From positions 32,006,914-32,070,913 of the forward strand of contig OY747711.1 in NCBI GenBank assembly GCA_963556495.2: DNA of 64,000 bases, given 5' to 3'. The notes under the pieces were generated by a model. It made no database searches. It was given only the letters and a program-made list of their open reading frames with translations, and had not been told where the DNA came from. This document shows, one piece after another, positions 1 to 11,079 of the stretch; the stretch's first letter is position 1; every line of letters starts with the position of its first letter. A program made the translations under genes and the position numbers. Origin of the DNA: Valencia hispanica (lineage: Eukaryota; Chordata; Actinopteri; Cyprinodontiformes; Valenciidae).

Positions 1-356
1 CTTCTTATCCACTGATGTGACTAGGCCTTTCCTGTGGTTTTTAAACCTGTAACGTAAGAAATAAGTGAGGTAATGAAAAGGGTTCCAAATTTAGCAGAAA
101 AAGTGTCCACAGAGAACTATTTAGCACCTGAAATAATTCAAAGATATAACAACAATATTAACCATCTCAGAGAAGTAAAGCTGTTCCTCCTCATGCTTTT
201 GCTTTGGAATGTGAAGCCTCATCTGACCTAAACCGTTTTGTTTGCTGTCTTACTTAAAGAGCAGCTGTCTGCCCATAAGCCACTGGTCACCTCCTGTTTA
301 ACCCCCAAGGCCCCAAACAAGGCCCTGACCCATTCAGTGTTATTCTCATATCAAAG

Positions 357-470
357 CAATCAATCAATCAATCAAATTTTATTTGTAGAGCACTTTTCAT
401 GATAAAATCAGCACAAAGTCCTTTACATGATAAAAACAGACAACTAAACAAAGAAAACACATTTAAAGCA
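357..470 (-). repeat. 3' end of a fish LINE or SINE tail
   Basis: Four to five copies of CAAT are followed by AAATTTTATTTGTAGAGCAC and a match to the 'aagtcctttacatgat' block. Read on the minus strand this is the common fish LINE/SINE ending: AATAAAATTTG followed by a short tandem tail. No coding part is attached. The same type of ending is seen at 5,358 and 49,062. Confidence 0.65.
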
Positions 471-2535
471 AAATAGATCACACACAACCAGTTAAACTCT
501 CAGCACACTAAAGACACAAACACTTCACTTCCCCTTCACTGCAAAAAAAACATTGTGCAATCCATTTCTATCTCTTTAAGTGAAGATACAATAAAAATAA
601 ACATCTATAATGATACCAATATACTGATAAAAGAAGGAGAGACAGTGACAAAAATAATTGTGAGTGTGCATGGTTATTTACCTCAGACAGTAGATTGTCA
701 GGAGGACAACAATGATGAGAAGCAGGGATATTATCAGTGTTGAGGGCAAAACATGAGCACCCTGGTGGGTGGGGTTTTCTACAAAAAGAACCAGTGAAAT
801 ATATAACTTCAATCCAAAAAGCTTGAACCTGAAAGTTATTTCAGCTGTGACAAATTACCAAACAACCTTAGAAATATTGATGCTCCATACATAACTCAAT
901 TTGTAACTCAGTAAGTAATAATGAATGAACTGTAATTCATATATTTTTTTCAAGAAACTTTTGCATCACAGATTTACAGATATAATTTGCAATGGCTTTA
1001 CACTTACAATTATAATTTAGAATTTCTCAGGAGCAATGCACTGATGCATGCATATTGGACTGATAGCTGATTGTGCTGTGATGAGATGCAGAGTTGTGTT
1101 TCTGTACCAGTAGCAACAACTAATGATAATATTTCACAATAATTTAGTCTGAGTTATCTCTTAATGTTCTTTAATGTATCATTATGACATAAATAAAATA
1201 TTGGGTCGTTTCCTTTGTGTTTAATTTAAAAGAATCTAATGTGGAACAATCATTTGTTTTAATTAAAAATCCAGATCTTTTGGGATCATTAGTAAGCTTT
1301 GTAGTGTGGCTTATCAGCAGGGCTTAATAGCTCTTTGCTAAAATTGCATGAGGAGCTATGCATTCTTATATTAACAGGTTCTTTGCTTGGCAAAATAATT
1401 TCTGGTGAACTGTGATATTTAGAAGTTTGACCATTAACCACCCCTTTTAAACAATTAAGACAATTAAAAAAATATATAAATGAATATTTGACTTGTAGTT
1501 TTATGAATGCCTTTTTCTACAAGCTATCTCTGATGCCCTGTTTTCCCCCCCAAAATAATAGCAATATAAAGCTATGACTGGAAAATCACTGTTTCCTCTA
1601 GAATTTTATTCAAGTAAGGGAGTGGGATGGATAATTTTGCATTTTCTGATAGAAGCTTAATTGTTGCCATTATTCTATAACTGAGTTCCTTGCATCCAAC
1701 ATTGCCAGTGTAGCCACATTTATAGAGAATTCACTGCATTTACATTTTCTTTTAAATTGTTTCATTTTTTAAGGTACATTCATTTCTTCTGTATTTTCTT
1801 ATGTGAAAAGCAAAGTAGTCTATATAATTTATTTTTAAGTAAACTTAAACATTTTTCCTTACTGTTTTCTTTTGACCATAGTTATTCAGACTCACACAAT
1901 GATTAAATAAAATACCAAATACATTTTTAAGACAATTACTGTTATTAACCTGTTGCTATCTGTTTTTGTGTTTTTAGTCTAAAAAACCCGATGAAATTCA
2001 GAATGAGAATGTTTATGAAAAACAACAGTCTTTAGCCTCAAAAAATACAAGTACAATATTTCAAAACTACTAATACAATTTTAAACTGTATGTTTGCAAA
2101 TACTGAGGTAAATAAGAACACTCCTTGAACTGAAGGACAATTAGTTTGTTTTATACATATACAATATTTTTTTGTATAAGAAGATAAAATGTTTATGAAA
2201 GTAGGACTGGTTCAATCTGGAAAACCTTATAATGACAATAGTTTTTTTCTATATTATTAAGAAAATATATTTGAACATTTCTACTTAAAATGCTAAAACA
2301 CTGAATAAACTGCACAGAAAGACCAATGTCATGCAAAGTTTAATTTGGAAAACTATTGTTAATTGTTTTTGTTAGTTGTATGTTTGTAATATATATAGTC
2401 AAACTCAACCTTGCAATACAAATACAATTTATTGGTAAATTGCATTTAACGTGTGTGCAAATTAAAGATACCGGTAAGTTAAACTTTAAACATTTTTCTT
2501 TACAACAGGAATATATTCATTTTGTTAGATGATCA
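471..2535. other. AT-rich stretch without a recognisable gene
   Basis: Long AT-rich DNA with only short open frames. An open stretch at 555-743 has no start context, codon pattern or domain that I recognise. I see no repeat boundaries. Positions 1-356 are likewise featureless. Confidence 0.6.
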
Positions 2536-3932
2536 TACAGTGGGGTAAAAAATATTTAGTCAGCCACCAATCGTGCAAGTTCTCACACTTAAAAAGATGA
2601 AAGGTCTGTAATTTTCATGAAAGGCATTCCTCAACTATGAGAGACAAAATGAGAAAACAATATCCAGAAAAATCACATGGTCTGATTTCTAAAGAATTTA
2701 TTTGCAAATTATAGTGGAAAATAAATAATTGGTCAAAAACAAAAGTTAATCTCAATACTTTGTCATATACCCTTTCTTGGCAATGACAGAGGTTAAACGT
2801 TTTCTGTAAGTCTTCACAAGGTTTTCACACGCTGTTGCTGGTATTTTGGCCCATTTCTTCATGCAGATCTCCTCTAGAGCAGTGATGTTTTGGGGCTGTC
2901 ACTAGGCAACACGGACTTTCAACCCACTCCAAATATTTTTTATGGGGTTGAGATCTTGAGCCTGGCTAGGCCACTCCAGGACGTTGAAATGCTTCTTACG
3001 AAGCCACTTATTCGTTATTTGGGCGTTGTATTTGGGATCATTGTCATGCGGAAAGACCATGTCACGTTTCATCTTCAGTGCCCTTGCTGATGGAAGGGCA
3101 CTTAAAATCTCATGATACATGGCCCCATTCATTCTCTCCTTTACACGGATCAGTCGCCCTGGTCCCTTTGCAGAAAAACAGCCTGAAAGCATGATGTTTC
3201 CACCCCCATGCTTCACAGTAAGTATGGTGTTCTTTGGATGCATCTCAGTATTCTTTGTCCTCCAAACACGACAAGTAGAGTTTTAACCAGAAAGTTCTAT
3301 TTTGGTTTCAACTGACCATATGACATTCTCCCAATCCTCTTCTAGATCATCCAAATTCTCTCTAGCAATCTACAGATGGGCCTGGACATGTACTGGCTTA
3401 AGCAGGGGGACACGTCTGGCACTGCAGGATTTGAGTCCCTGGCAGCGTAGTGTGTTACTGATGGTCGCCTTTGTTACTTTGGTCCCAGCTCTCTGCAGGT
3501 CATTCACTAGATCCCCCCCCCGTGTGGTTCTGGGATTTTTGCTCACCGTTCTTGTGATGATTTTGAGCCCACAGGGTGAGATCTTGCATGGAGCCCCAGA
3601 TCGAGGAAGATTATCAGTGGTCTTGTATGCCTTCCATTTTCTAATAATTGTTCCCACAGTTTATTTATTCACAGCAAGCTGCTTACCTATTGCAGATTCA
3701 GTCTTCCCAGTCTGGTGCAGGTCTACAATTTTGTTTCGGGTGTCCTTCGACAGCTCTTTGGTCTTGGCTATAGTACAGTTTGGAGTGTGACTGTTTAAGG
3801 TTGTGGACAGGTGTCGTTTATAATGATATGGAGGTAAGTTTGTTTGTTATAAATTACAGGCATCTCTCATCTTTTTAAGTGGAAGAACCTGGACAATTGT
3901 TGGCTGACTAAATACTTTTTTACCCCACTGCA
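2536..3932 (-). mobile_element. Tc1/mariner transposon, decayed but with both ends
   Basis: The left end (2538) reads CAGTGGGGTAAAAAA preceded by TA. The right end (to 3930) reads TTTTTTACCCCACTG, its inverted complement, and the homology runs further inward (ATATTTAGTCAGCCA against TTGGCTGACTAAATA). The flank is TA on the left and CA on the right, so the TA duplication has mutated on one side. The total of about 1.4 kb is normal for a vertebrate Tc1 element. The transposase lies between the ends on the minus strand and is broken, so the copy is dead. Confidence 0.92.
2902..3790 (-). pseudogene. Tc1-like transposase (DD34E), broken
   Basis: The enzyme would have bound the element's inverted repeats and carried out cut-and-paste transposition into TA sites in the nucleus. 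Reading from 3790 down, a helix-turn-helix region contains the recognisable peptide DTRNKIVDLHQTGKTESAIG. An in-frame stop follows, and then a second DNA-binding part with the [11 protein letters not shown] and [10 protein letters not shown] blocks (3657-3370). After a frame change the catalytic half (3243-2902) shows [19 protein letters not shown], the second-aspartate block [10 protein letters not shown] and the third-acidic block [16 protein letters not shown]. In the last block lysine stands where the family has the catalytic glutamate (NPIEN). At least one stop, one frame break and this substitution make it non-functional. The family call is secure; the exact Tc1 subfamily is not. Confidence 0.9.
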
Positions 3933-3999
3933 TAAAACCTCTAACAAAATACATTTTTCTCTCTTTAAGATCAACAGTATGAGCACTCTGATATCTTAC

Positions 4000-4071
4000 C
4001 TGCAGTTTGGTTGTCATGAGATGAATTACTGACAGCAATGAAGGATCCAATTAGAAACAACACCATTGTCA
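4000..4071 (-). other. Possible exon coding a hydrophobic segment
   Basis: On the minus strand a pyrimidine-rich stretch ending TTTCTTTCAG is followed by 72 bases and then by CTGCAG|GTAAG, a good donor. The 24 codons include ATG and the hydrophobic run MVLFLIGSFIAV followed by SNSSHDNQTA, like a signal peptide or anchor with glycosylation sites. Upstream on the same strand (4342-4124) is an open stretch of 72 codons with several cysteines. I cannot name a family. A lone exon is weak evidence for a gene. Confidence 0.25.
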
Positions 4072-5357
4072 CTGAAAGAAAAAGAACAACCCAGGAACCA
4101 ATTTTAGCTGAAGGAACTTTGGTTTAAAACTGTAATTCTACATATCCACCACTAGACGGTGGCAAATCAATATAAAACCGATCTATGTCCTGGTGCAGTA
4201 CATAAAATGCAGAGATGAGAGCCCTGCTTTGATGTAGCTTGAGGGTGATGGGAGCGAGTTTGTCTGCAGAGCAGTTAGAGTCCTTCTGGGAAATCTGGTT
4301 GCAGTCATGTTCTGTCAGACCCACTTGAAAGCGAAGCATCAAATAACCTCAAATTCAGACATCAAACCAGGGAAGAGGCTTTGACCCACAGGTGACAGTA
4401 ACCATATCATTTTCAGACCTTGTGGACTTGAGCTTCAACATTGTTTGTTAGAAGCCATTTGATTTAGCCCTGTATTCTTTGATGTACTGGAACTGTACTG
4501 GAACATGCTTTGAGACAATAACATTATTTCTGTATGTCCTGGGCCCTTATTAACATCACAGAATCTTAAGGGATAGAAAAACTGATGTAATTCTATATTA
4601 ATAGTTTTCTAACAGGGAACATTTGTCCATAATGTTGCATAGTCCTTTTATCTACCTCCATCTCCTTTTATTTTCTCCTTCCTCCACACCATTACTTCTG
4701 AAACAAAAAGTTCTCATACAATGGTTCTGCATGATTGGTCCCTTAAAGTCTCCATTTCAAATGTCAGAGTCTAAGGTTTCTCATTAATCCCAGTCTCAAA
4801 ATACAATATGACGATCTTACTTTGTTGCAGTAGAAAACAGAACATTTGTTCTTCTGACAACTTGTATGTCATCAGGTCATCAAATCACACAAATGCAACC
4901 ACTCAGCCTTCTTTAATGAACATGCTGATTATGTTTGAATACACTAAACACAGAAACACAATGCGGTTAGCTTGTATTGTTAATAGTAGTTATGCTGTAG
5001 CACAGAAATTGATCTATGACACCTACTCTTGATCTTGGATCTAGAACACAGTTAAGTTAAATTTCATGTCATTCCAAGATCTAAGTTCAGACAACAGAGG
5101 TGAAAAAACTTTATTAGCCACCACTAATGGTTCCTTTAACAATTTATTTTTAGGCTAGTTGGGCTAATTAACGCTAGATCACTGTTAATTTCTTCTACCA
5201 GAATGCACAACCCAAGGACTACCAGTTTAAGAATTTTGGCTCAACACCAAAGTTTCTTTCTTCCTATCCCTATTTTATTCTTTTGAAGAGAAGATAAATG
5301 AGTGTCTCAGTCAACGGAGAGGTATATACTAGTTTCCCACGAACACACCAGAACTAG
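4072..5357. other. No confident gene
   Basis: Apart from the minus-strand open stretch at 4342-4124 (see the exon candidate at 4,000) I see only unclassified AT-rich DNA. Confidence 0.5.
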
Positions 5358-5598
5358 GCAAAGCAAGGCAAGGCAATTTTATTTGTATAGCACACTTTCA
5401 ACAACAAGGTAATTCAAGGTCCTTTACATGATTAAGGGGTAAAATAAAAATAGCAGTAAAACACAGACAAAGCATATAAAGTAAAAACAGCAATAAAGCA
5501 AGATGCATACACAGATACATCAAAGCATTACAAAGCATATGAAGTAAAAACAGCAATAAAGCAAGAAGCATACACAAAACATAGGATACGTCAAAGCT

Positions 5599-6840
5599 TT
5601 ACTCAAAGGCAGCTCTAAACAGAAACGCTCTTAGTTGTGATTTAAAAGAACTCAGTGTTTCAGCAGCTTTGCAGTTGTATGGAAGTTTGTTCCAGATTAG
5701 AGGTGTATAGAAACTGAAAGCTGCTTCTACATGTTTGGTTCTAATTCTAGGGATGCTGAGTAGACTGGAATTAGAGGACCTGAGTGTTCTGGTGGGTTGG
5801 TAGAGTAACAGTAGATCTTCAACATACTTTGGTGCTAAGCCATTCAATGATTTATAAACTAGTAAAAGTATTTTGAAGTATATTCTCTGAGCTACAGAGA
5901 GCCAGTATAAAGACTTTAGAACTGGGGTGATGTGCTCTACTTTCCTGGTTCTAGTGAGGACACGAGCAGCAGCGTTCTGGATCAGCTGCAGCCGTCTAAT
6001 TGACTTTTTAGGCAGACCTGTGAGAATGCTGTTGCAGTAATCAATCCGACTAGAGATAAATGCATGGGTGAGTTTTCTAAGGTCCTGTTGCAATATCACT
6101 CCTTTAATCCTAGAAATGTTCTTCAGGTGATAGAAGGCTGACCTTGTTATTGCCGTTTTTTTGGGGCCCCTGGAGGTTCAGGTCTGAGTCCATTACTACA
6201 CCAAGATTTTGGCCCTGATCAGAAGTTTCTAGCTGTATTAACTGAAGCTGTGTGCTTACTATTGATCGTTCCTCTTTACTGTAGGTCCAAAAGTAATTAC
6301 TTCTGTTTTGTTTCTGTTCAGCTGGAGAAAGTTATGACACATTCTTCCATTGGTTTGCTCGATGCATTTACTTAGGGTTTGGATGGGTTCAAAGTCACAT
6401 GGTGACATCGCAATGTAAAGCTGGGTATCATCTGCATAGCTTTGGTAGCTAATCTTATTGGTTGTTATAATCTGGGCTAGTGGGAGCATGTAGATATTAA
6501 ATAAGAGGAGCCCCAGGATGGAGCTCAGGGGCACTCCACATGTGATTTCTGTTCGTTCTGATGAAAAGTTTCCTATTGAAACAAAGAATTCCCTGTTCTT
6601 TAGGTAAGACTCGAACCCGCCAAGTACTGTACCAGAGAGTCTGACCCAGCTCTCCAGTTGTTCCAATGGTATATCATGATCAACAGTGTCAAATGCTGCA
6701 CTGAGGTCCAACAGAACCAGCACTGTGGTTCTACCACAGTCTGCATTTATGCGGATGTCACTGAATACTTTGACGAGGGCAGTCTCAGTTCTGTGGTGAG
6801 CACGGAAACCAGACTGAAAAACATCAAAGCGGTTGGTCAT
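5599..6840 (-). pseudogene. LINE A ORF2 reverse transcriptase, broken
   Basis: The reverse transcriptase would copy the element's RNA at the target site. Visible blocks from the N-terminal side: [18 protein letters not shown], the first catalytic region [14 protein letters not shown], a damaged GVPQGS block (read as GVPLSSILG), the catalytic box YADDTQLY, and then LNRNKTEVI. After a frame break at about 6,250-6,100 the thumb and C-terminal part follow (RIDYCNSILTGLPKKSIRRL, RVLTRTRKVEHITPVLKSL), ending with RAFLFRAAFE at 5599. The N-terminal RT continues on the far side of the insert at 7053-7720, around 6,841-7,037 and 7,736-7,830. The family match to the 47-kb copy is near colinear. Several in-frame stops lie between the pieces. 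Confidence 0.88.
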
Positions 6841-7052
6841 TGTTAGGAAGCTATTTAACTGTTGAAACTCAGCTTTTTCAATAATCTTACTGATGAATGG
6901 AAGATTAGAAATCGGCCTCTAGTTCTGCATTAACGTGTTGTCCAGGTTGTTCTTTTTTAGCAGTGGTTTAACAACTGCTGTTTTTAATCCCTGGGGGAAG
7001 AGACCTGACTGGAGGGATGAGTTAACTATTTTAATCAGATCAGACCCAATGA

Positions 7053-7720
7053 GGGGGTCCTTTGTTATGTCTTGGCTCCGATCTCCTTCATGTCTGCATC
7101 AATTCCTGGGAGACAAAGTAATTGGTTGCTCACACATGCTATCAAACACTCTTATGGAGAAACCTTATATGCACCAGCATGCTAACACACACACATAGAT
7201 GTGGGGTCTCCGGTGTTTAACAGATACATTCTTGGGTTAAGGTTATCATTACTGGATCTTTTTTAATCGGTCCCATGAGCTTTTCAGTGACATTGTTGTT
7301 GTATTTTTATATCCATTTTTGTGTGATGTGGTTGTGTAGTTCTTAGTTCACAATGTTTGGTTTGTTTTATCGATGTTCCTTATTCGGTTTTTTTCCCCTC
7401 TCTCTGCTGTCCTGTGGGTATGGAGGCAGACTTCGATGTTTTCCTGTGTTTTCTTTGTTCCCCTTCCTCTCTTGTATTTTCAACTCACCCTCTCTCTTGA
7501 CTTTTTGTTTCCTACCTCTCTACTTCATCTTCTTTCTTTCTTTCCCTTCATTTTCCGTCTCCGTGTCCATAACATCAGAAAATAAAACCCACAGCAATTC
7601 ATAATAAAGATTTCTCACACATATATATCAAGTGGATTACTCTAGCAAAAGCTGTAGTGTAGTACTCAGACACCAATTCTGAGCTCCACACTGCCAAGCA
7701 GGACACATAAAAAAAAAAAA
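7053..7720 (+). mobile_element. Poly(A) retroelement, 5'-truncated copy
   Basis: The element ends in a run of A (about 7,709-7,720). It is flanked by a 15-base duplication of the LINE A target: GATCAGACCCAATGA at 7038-7052 and GATCATACCCAATGA at 7721-7735, one mismatch. The body matches the 3' half of the element at 28,926-30,233 (opposite strand) from the block GCTCCGATCTCCTTCATG onward, including AACAATTCATAATAAAGATT (here AGCAATTC...) and GAGCTCCACACTGCCAA near the end. Poly(A), a long target duplication and 5' truncation are marks of target-primed reverse transcription. No protein domain is visible. Confidence 0.85.
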
Positions 7721-7903
7721 GATCATACCCAATGACAGGGAAAACTTTCTTTAGGAAAGCTATGGGTAGGATATCAAGACAGCAAGAGGTGGAGCTTTTT
7801 TTGGTTTAATTCATGGAATTCTAAAATTTTTTCTACATTGGTGTTAGTTGGGTATAACATTGGTAGTGGGTTCGGTGCTGCGGTACAGACCAACCGTCTA
7901 ATT

Positions 7904-8126
7904 CATGGGTGTCCAATTCTAGGCCTCAAGGGCTGGTCTCCAGCCAGTTTTGGATGTGTCTCTGCTCCAACACAGCTGTTTCAAATGGTCCAACTACCTC
8001 CTCAGCATGTCAAATTTCTGCAGAGGCCTGCTAATGAGCCATCATTTGATTCTGGTGTGCTGAACCAGTGAAAGAACTAAAACATGCAAAAGACCGACCC
8101 TTGAGGACCAGAATTGGGCACCCCTG
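7904..8126. mobile_element. Short hAT-type MITE, 223 bp
   Basis: Begins CATGGGTGTCCAATTC and ends GAATTGGGCACCCCTG, imperfect inverted repeats of the common fish CAGGGGTGTCCAA type. A perfect 8-base target duplication, GTCTAATT, flanks it (7896-7903 and 8127-8134). The intact LINE A copy carries GTCTAATT only once at this place. Eight-base duplications are the hAT hallmark. It is non-coding. Confidence 0.92.
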
Positions 8127-8134
8127 GTCTAATT

Positions 8135-9037
8135 GTTAGAATCTTTTCAGTGAAAAAGCTGGCAAATTCATTGCAGGCCCTGTTCAAGTTTAGTTCAGGG
8201 GCAACCGTCACTGGAGGATTAGTTAGTCTTTCCACTGTTGCAAACAGAGTCTGTGCATTATTAATGTTTCTGTTAAGGATTTCAGAGAAGAAATTTTCCC
8301 TAGCATCTTTTAAAGTTAACTGATATCTGTTCAGTCTCTCTTTGTAGACCTCAAAATGAACCTGGAGTCGAGTTTTCCACCATTTTCTCTCGGCTCGTCG
8401 ACACTCCCTTTTTTCACTATGTACCAGTGGATCGCTTGTCCACTGAGATTTCTTTCTACCTGAAACTACTTTCACTTTAGTTGGAGCGATGAAATCAATG
8501 ATGTCCGAAATCTTCAAGAGGAAATTATCTACCAGCTTGTTTACTGCGTTGGAGTTGGGAGATGAGGGGGATGTGGTGGAAGGGTAAATACATTTAAAGG
8601 CTTCAACTGAGCTGTCCCCGAGAAAACGCTTTTTTACAGTTATCTCAGTGCGGCTAGATATTTTAACAGAGATGGTACTTTCAAAGAAAACACAGAAATG
8701 GTCAGATAGCGCAGTATCAATTACCGAGATGTCAGATATAGTTTAACCTTTGCAGATAATTAAGTCCAGAATGTGTCCTCTATTGTGGTTTGGTTGTTTG
8801 ACATGCTGAGTCAGACCAAAATTGTGGAGAGTGTCACTTAATGTTTTTGCTAGTCTATCTTGGGGGTTGTCAGTATGGATGTTGAAGTCCCCCACATCGA
8901 TTAATTAGTCGTAATCGATACATATTACAGACTGAAGATCGCTGAAATCATTAAAGAACTTAAGAGTTAGGTTTTGGGAAAGGTATTTAAAAAAAGAGTG
9001 AAATATGCCCAGAGATACCTTTTTAAAGTTAATTGAG
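8135..9037 (-). pseudogene. LINE A ORF2 endonuclease end and linker, broken
   Basis: From 8517 down to 8135 a readable linker carries [28 protein letters not shown] and the FASFFTEKI block that precedes the RT. From about 9037 down to 8518 the endonuclease is readable in pieces, including the VGDFNIHTDNPQDR block with the Asp-Asn pair of the APE-type nuclease and the KQPNHNRGH and LDLIICKG blocks. The upstream endonuclease part lies beyond the LINE B insert, at 10,900-10,682. At codon KREC|R this copy has CGA where the 46.4-kb copy has TGA, which shows that the stop in that copy is secondary. Confidence 0.82.
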
Positions 9038-9987
9038 TTCCTCTTCTAGGGTCCACAGGATTATATGTGGTGTGCCCCAGGGTTCAATATTAGGCCCAGT
9101 GCTTTTTAACCTTTATATGCTCCCTCTTGGCAGCGTCATCAGAAGACATGGAGTTAACTTTCACAGTTATGCTGATGATACACAGCTGTACATCTCCATG
9201 TCTCCCGACGACACAGGGCCAATGGATGCACTTTTTAACTGCATTTTAGACATCAAATCCTGGATGGCAGAAAACTTTCTCCAGCTCAACCAGGACAAAA
9301 CTGAAGTTTTAGTCATCGGTCCTGAGGCTCAGAGAGAGAAGCTTTTACCAAAACTACAATCACTGTCTTTTAATCCTTCTTTACAAGTGAAGAACCTGGG
9401 CATGATTTTTGACTCTGAGCTGACTTTAATCCCTCACATTAAAAATACCACTAAAATAGGTTTTTATCACCTTAAGAACATCGCCAGAGTCCGCCCCATT
9501 CTCTCTCGGGCCAATACGGAGACACTGATGCATGCTTTTATCTCCAGTAGAATTGATTACTGTAATGCCCTGCTTTCTGGTCTTCCCAAAAAGAGTATAT
9601 CAGGTTTACAACTCCTACAAAATTCAGCAGCACGTGTCCTGACGAAGACCAGGAGACGGGAACACATTACACCTATCTTAGAATCACTGCATTGGCTCCC
9701 CTGTGTGTCTTAGGATCGATTTTAAGGTTCTTTTAATGGTTTTTAAGTGTCTTAATGGTCTTGGGCCTTCTTATCTATCAGAGCTGCTTTTACCATATGA
9801 ACCTTCGCGGTCTCTGCGCTCCTCTGGCAGCCGTCTACTTGTCATCCCAAAAGTCAGGACACACACTCATGGTGAGGCGTCTTTCCATTATTATGGCCCT
9901 CACCTCTGGAACAGGCTGCCTGAGGACCTTAGGGCCGCAGAGAACATTCATGTTTTTAAAAGTAGGCTCAAGACCGCACCTTTTTAA
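9033..9987 (+). pseudogene. LINE B reverse transcriptase, C-terminal half
   Basis: Contains [15 protein letters not shown], the catalytic [48 protein letters not shown] and, after a frame break near 9,705, the terminal part with EPSRSLRSSGSRLLVIPKVR, HLWNRLPEDLRAAENIH and FKSRLKT. RT fingers and the whole endonuclease are absent because of 5' truncation. Compared with LINE A the blocks are the same type but clearly a different family (for example LNQDKTEV against LNRNKTEV). It would have acted in target-primed reverse transcription; this copy cannot. Confidence 0.88.
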
Positions 9988-10680
9988 CCTTTTTAGCCTA
10001 GCTTTTAATTAACTGATTACTATTTACTGCCTGTTATTTGCTTTTCATGCTTTTATTGATCAGTGTTTTACTACTTGGTCTTGTACTTATCTCGTTAATT
10101 TAATTTATTTATTAATTTACCTACCTACCTACCTACCTACCTACCTACCTATCGATCTATTTATTTATTTATTGGTGTATTTTAACATGTTGGCCTATTT
10201 TACACGGATAAAAACAAAAAAACAAAACATAGACGCATCGTTCCAGTGTTTCCTCTATGGGAGCCCTCTGCCCTGGGAGCAGTGGTCGGCTGTAGCTGCC
10301 TGGGTGCTCTCCAGGGGGTGCTTGGGTGGAGGTCACAATCCTGGCCTCCCCTCCTCTGGACGCCCTGGGTCGGTGCCTCGGCTGCTGCTGTTGACCCACT
10401 GCTTCTGGGGCAGATGGCTCCCTTGATGACGTTTCCTTACCCAACCTGGCACATTTGTACTCGGCCCAGTGTCCATCCTACTTTCTATTTTAATCTCCTT
10501 TTAATGTTGTTCTTTTATGTGTCCGCACATGGGGATAGGATTGGGGGGAGGGTAGTATAATTGTGTTTAAATTTGGGGGGGGGGGGGGGATTTTTATTCT
10601 GTAAAGGACTTTGAATTGCATTTTTTGTATGAAAAGTGCTCTATAAATAAAGTTTATTATTATTATTATTATTATTATTA
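9038..10680 (+). mobile_element. LINE family B (L2/CR1 group), 5'-truncated insertion
   Basis: The element starts inside the RT ([20 protein letters not shown] at about 9,068) and ends with ATAAATAAAGTTTATT and an (ATT)n tail at about 10,662-10,680. On both sides the host LINE A resumes: left flank ...AAAGTTAATTGAGTT, right flank GAAAAATTGTGGCTATGCC. Between the ORF end (9987) and the tail is a long 3' UTR with a GC-rich block at 10,250-10,440 that also occurs, inverted, in the LINE B piece at 14.5-15.8 kb. No clear target duplication was found. Confidence 0.85.
10119..10150. repeat. (CCTA)n microsatellite
   Basis: About eight copies of the tetranucleotide, inside the 3' UTR of LINE B. Confidence 0.9.
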
Positions 10681-10681
10681 T

Positions 10682-11056
10682 GAAAAATTGTGGCTATGCC
10701 TCCACCTCGTCTGTGTTTCCTGCTCCAGCTTAAGAATTTATAGTTTGGAGGAGTAGATTCTATCAGATACTTCAATATTTATGTCTAGCCAGGTTTCTGA
10801 TAAGTAAAGGGCATGTATTTTATGTTCAGTGATGAATTCATTGATTAGGAGTGATTTTCCTGAAAGACCTAATATTTAATAAAGCTAATTTAAGTGTTTT
10901 GATAATAGGTAGCTGAACCTTCTGACAGGTGGTCAATTTGAGATTTGTCTTATTATAAGAGCATTTGGCTTTTGTTATTTGTTTTATCTTGCTTGTAATG
11001 ACTTGAATGATTTTTCGGTGTGGCCGGACGACTTCTTGAAGATGGTGGAAGTACAA
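10682..11056 (-). pseudogene. LINE A ORF2, N-terminal endonuclease part
   Basis: Read from 11,056 downward: the linker between ORF1 and ORF2 (TFQ- and KVQLPIIKTLKLALLNIRSF blocks), then, with stops and frame changes, the start of the endonuclease, ending at the edge of the LINE B insert. The matching part of the better copy is 45,440-45,740. Confidence 0.75.
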
Positions 11057-11079
11057 TTACTGTCCGGTTCCCTTCTATA

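Noticed and set aside
3302..3790. Plus-strand open frame of 162 codons
   Set aside because: It is the antisense of the Tc1 transposase.
7353..7604. Hydrophobic open frames (83 and 70 codons), also at 29,109-29,342
   Set aside because: Pyrimidine-rich part of the poly(A) retroelement; both copies show the same artefact with different frames.
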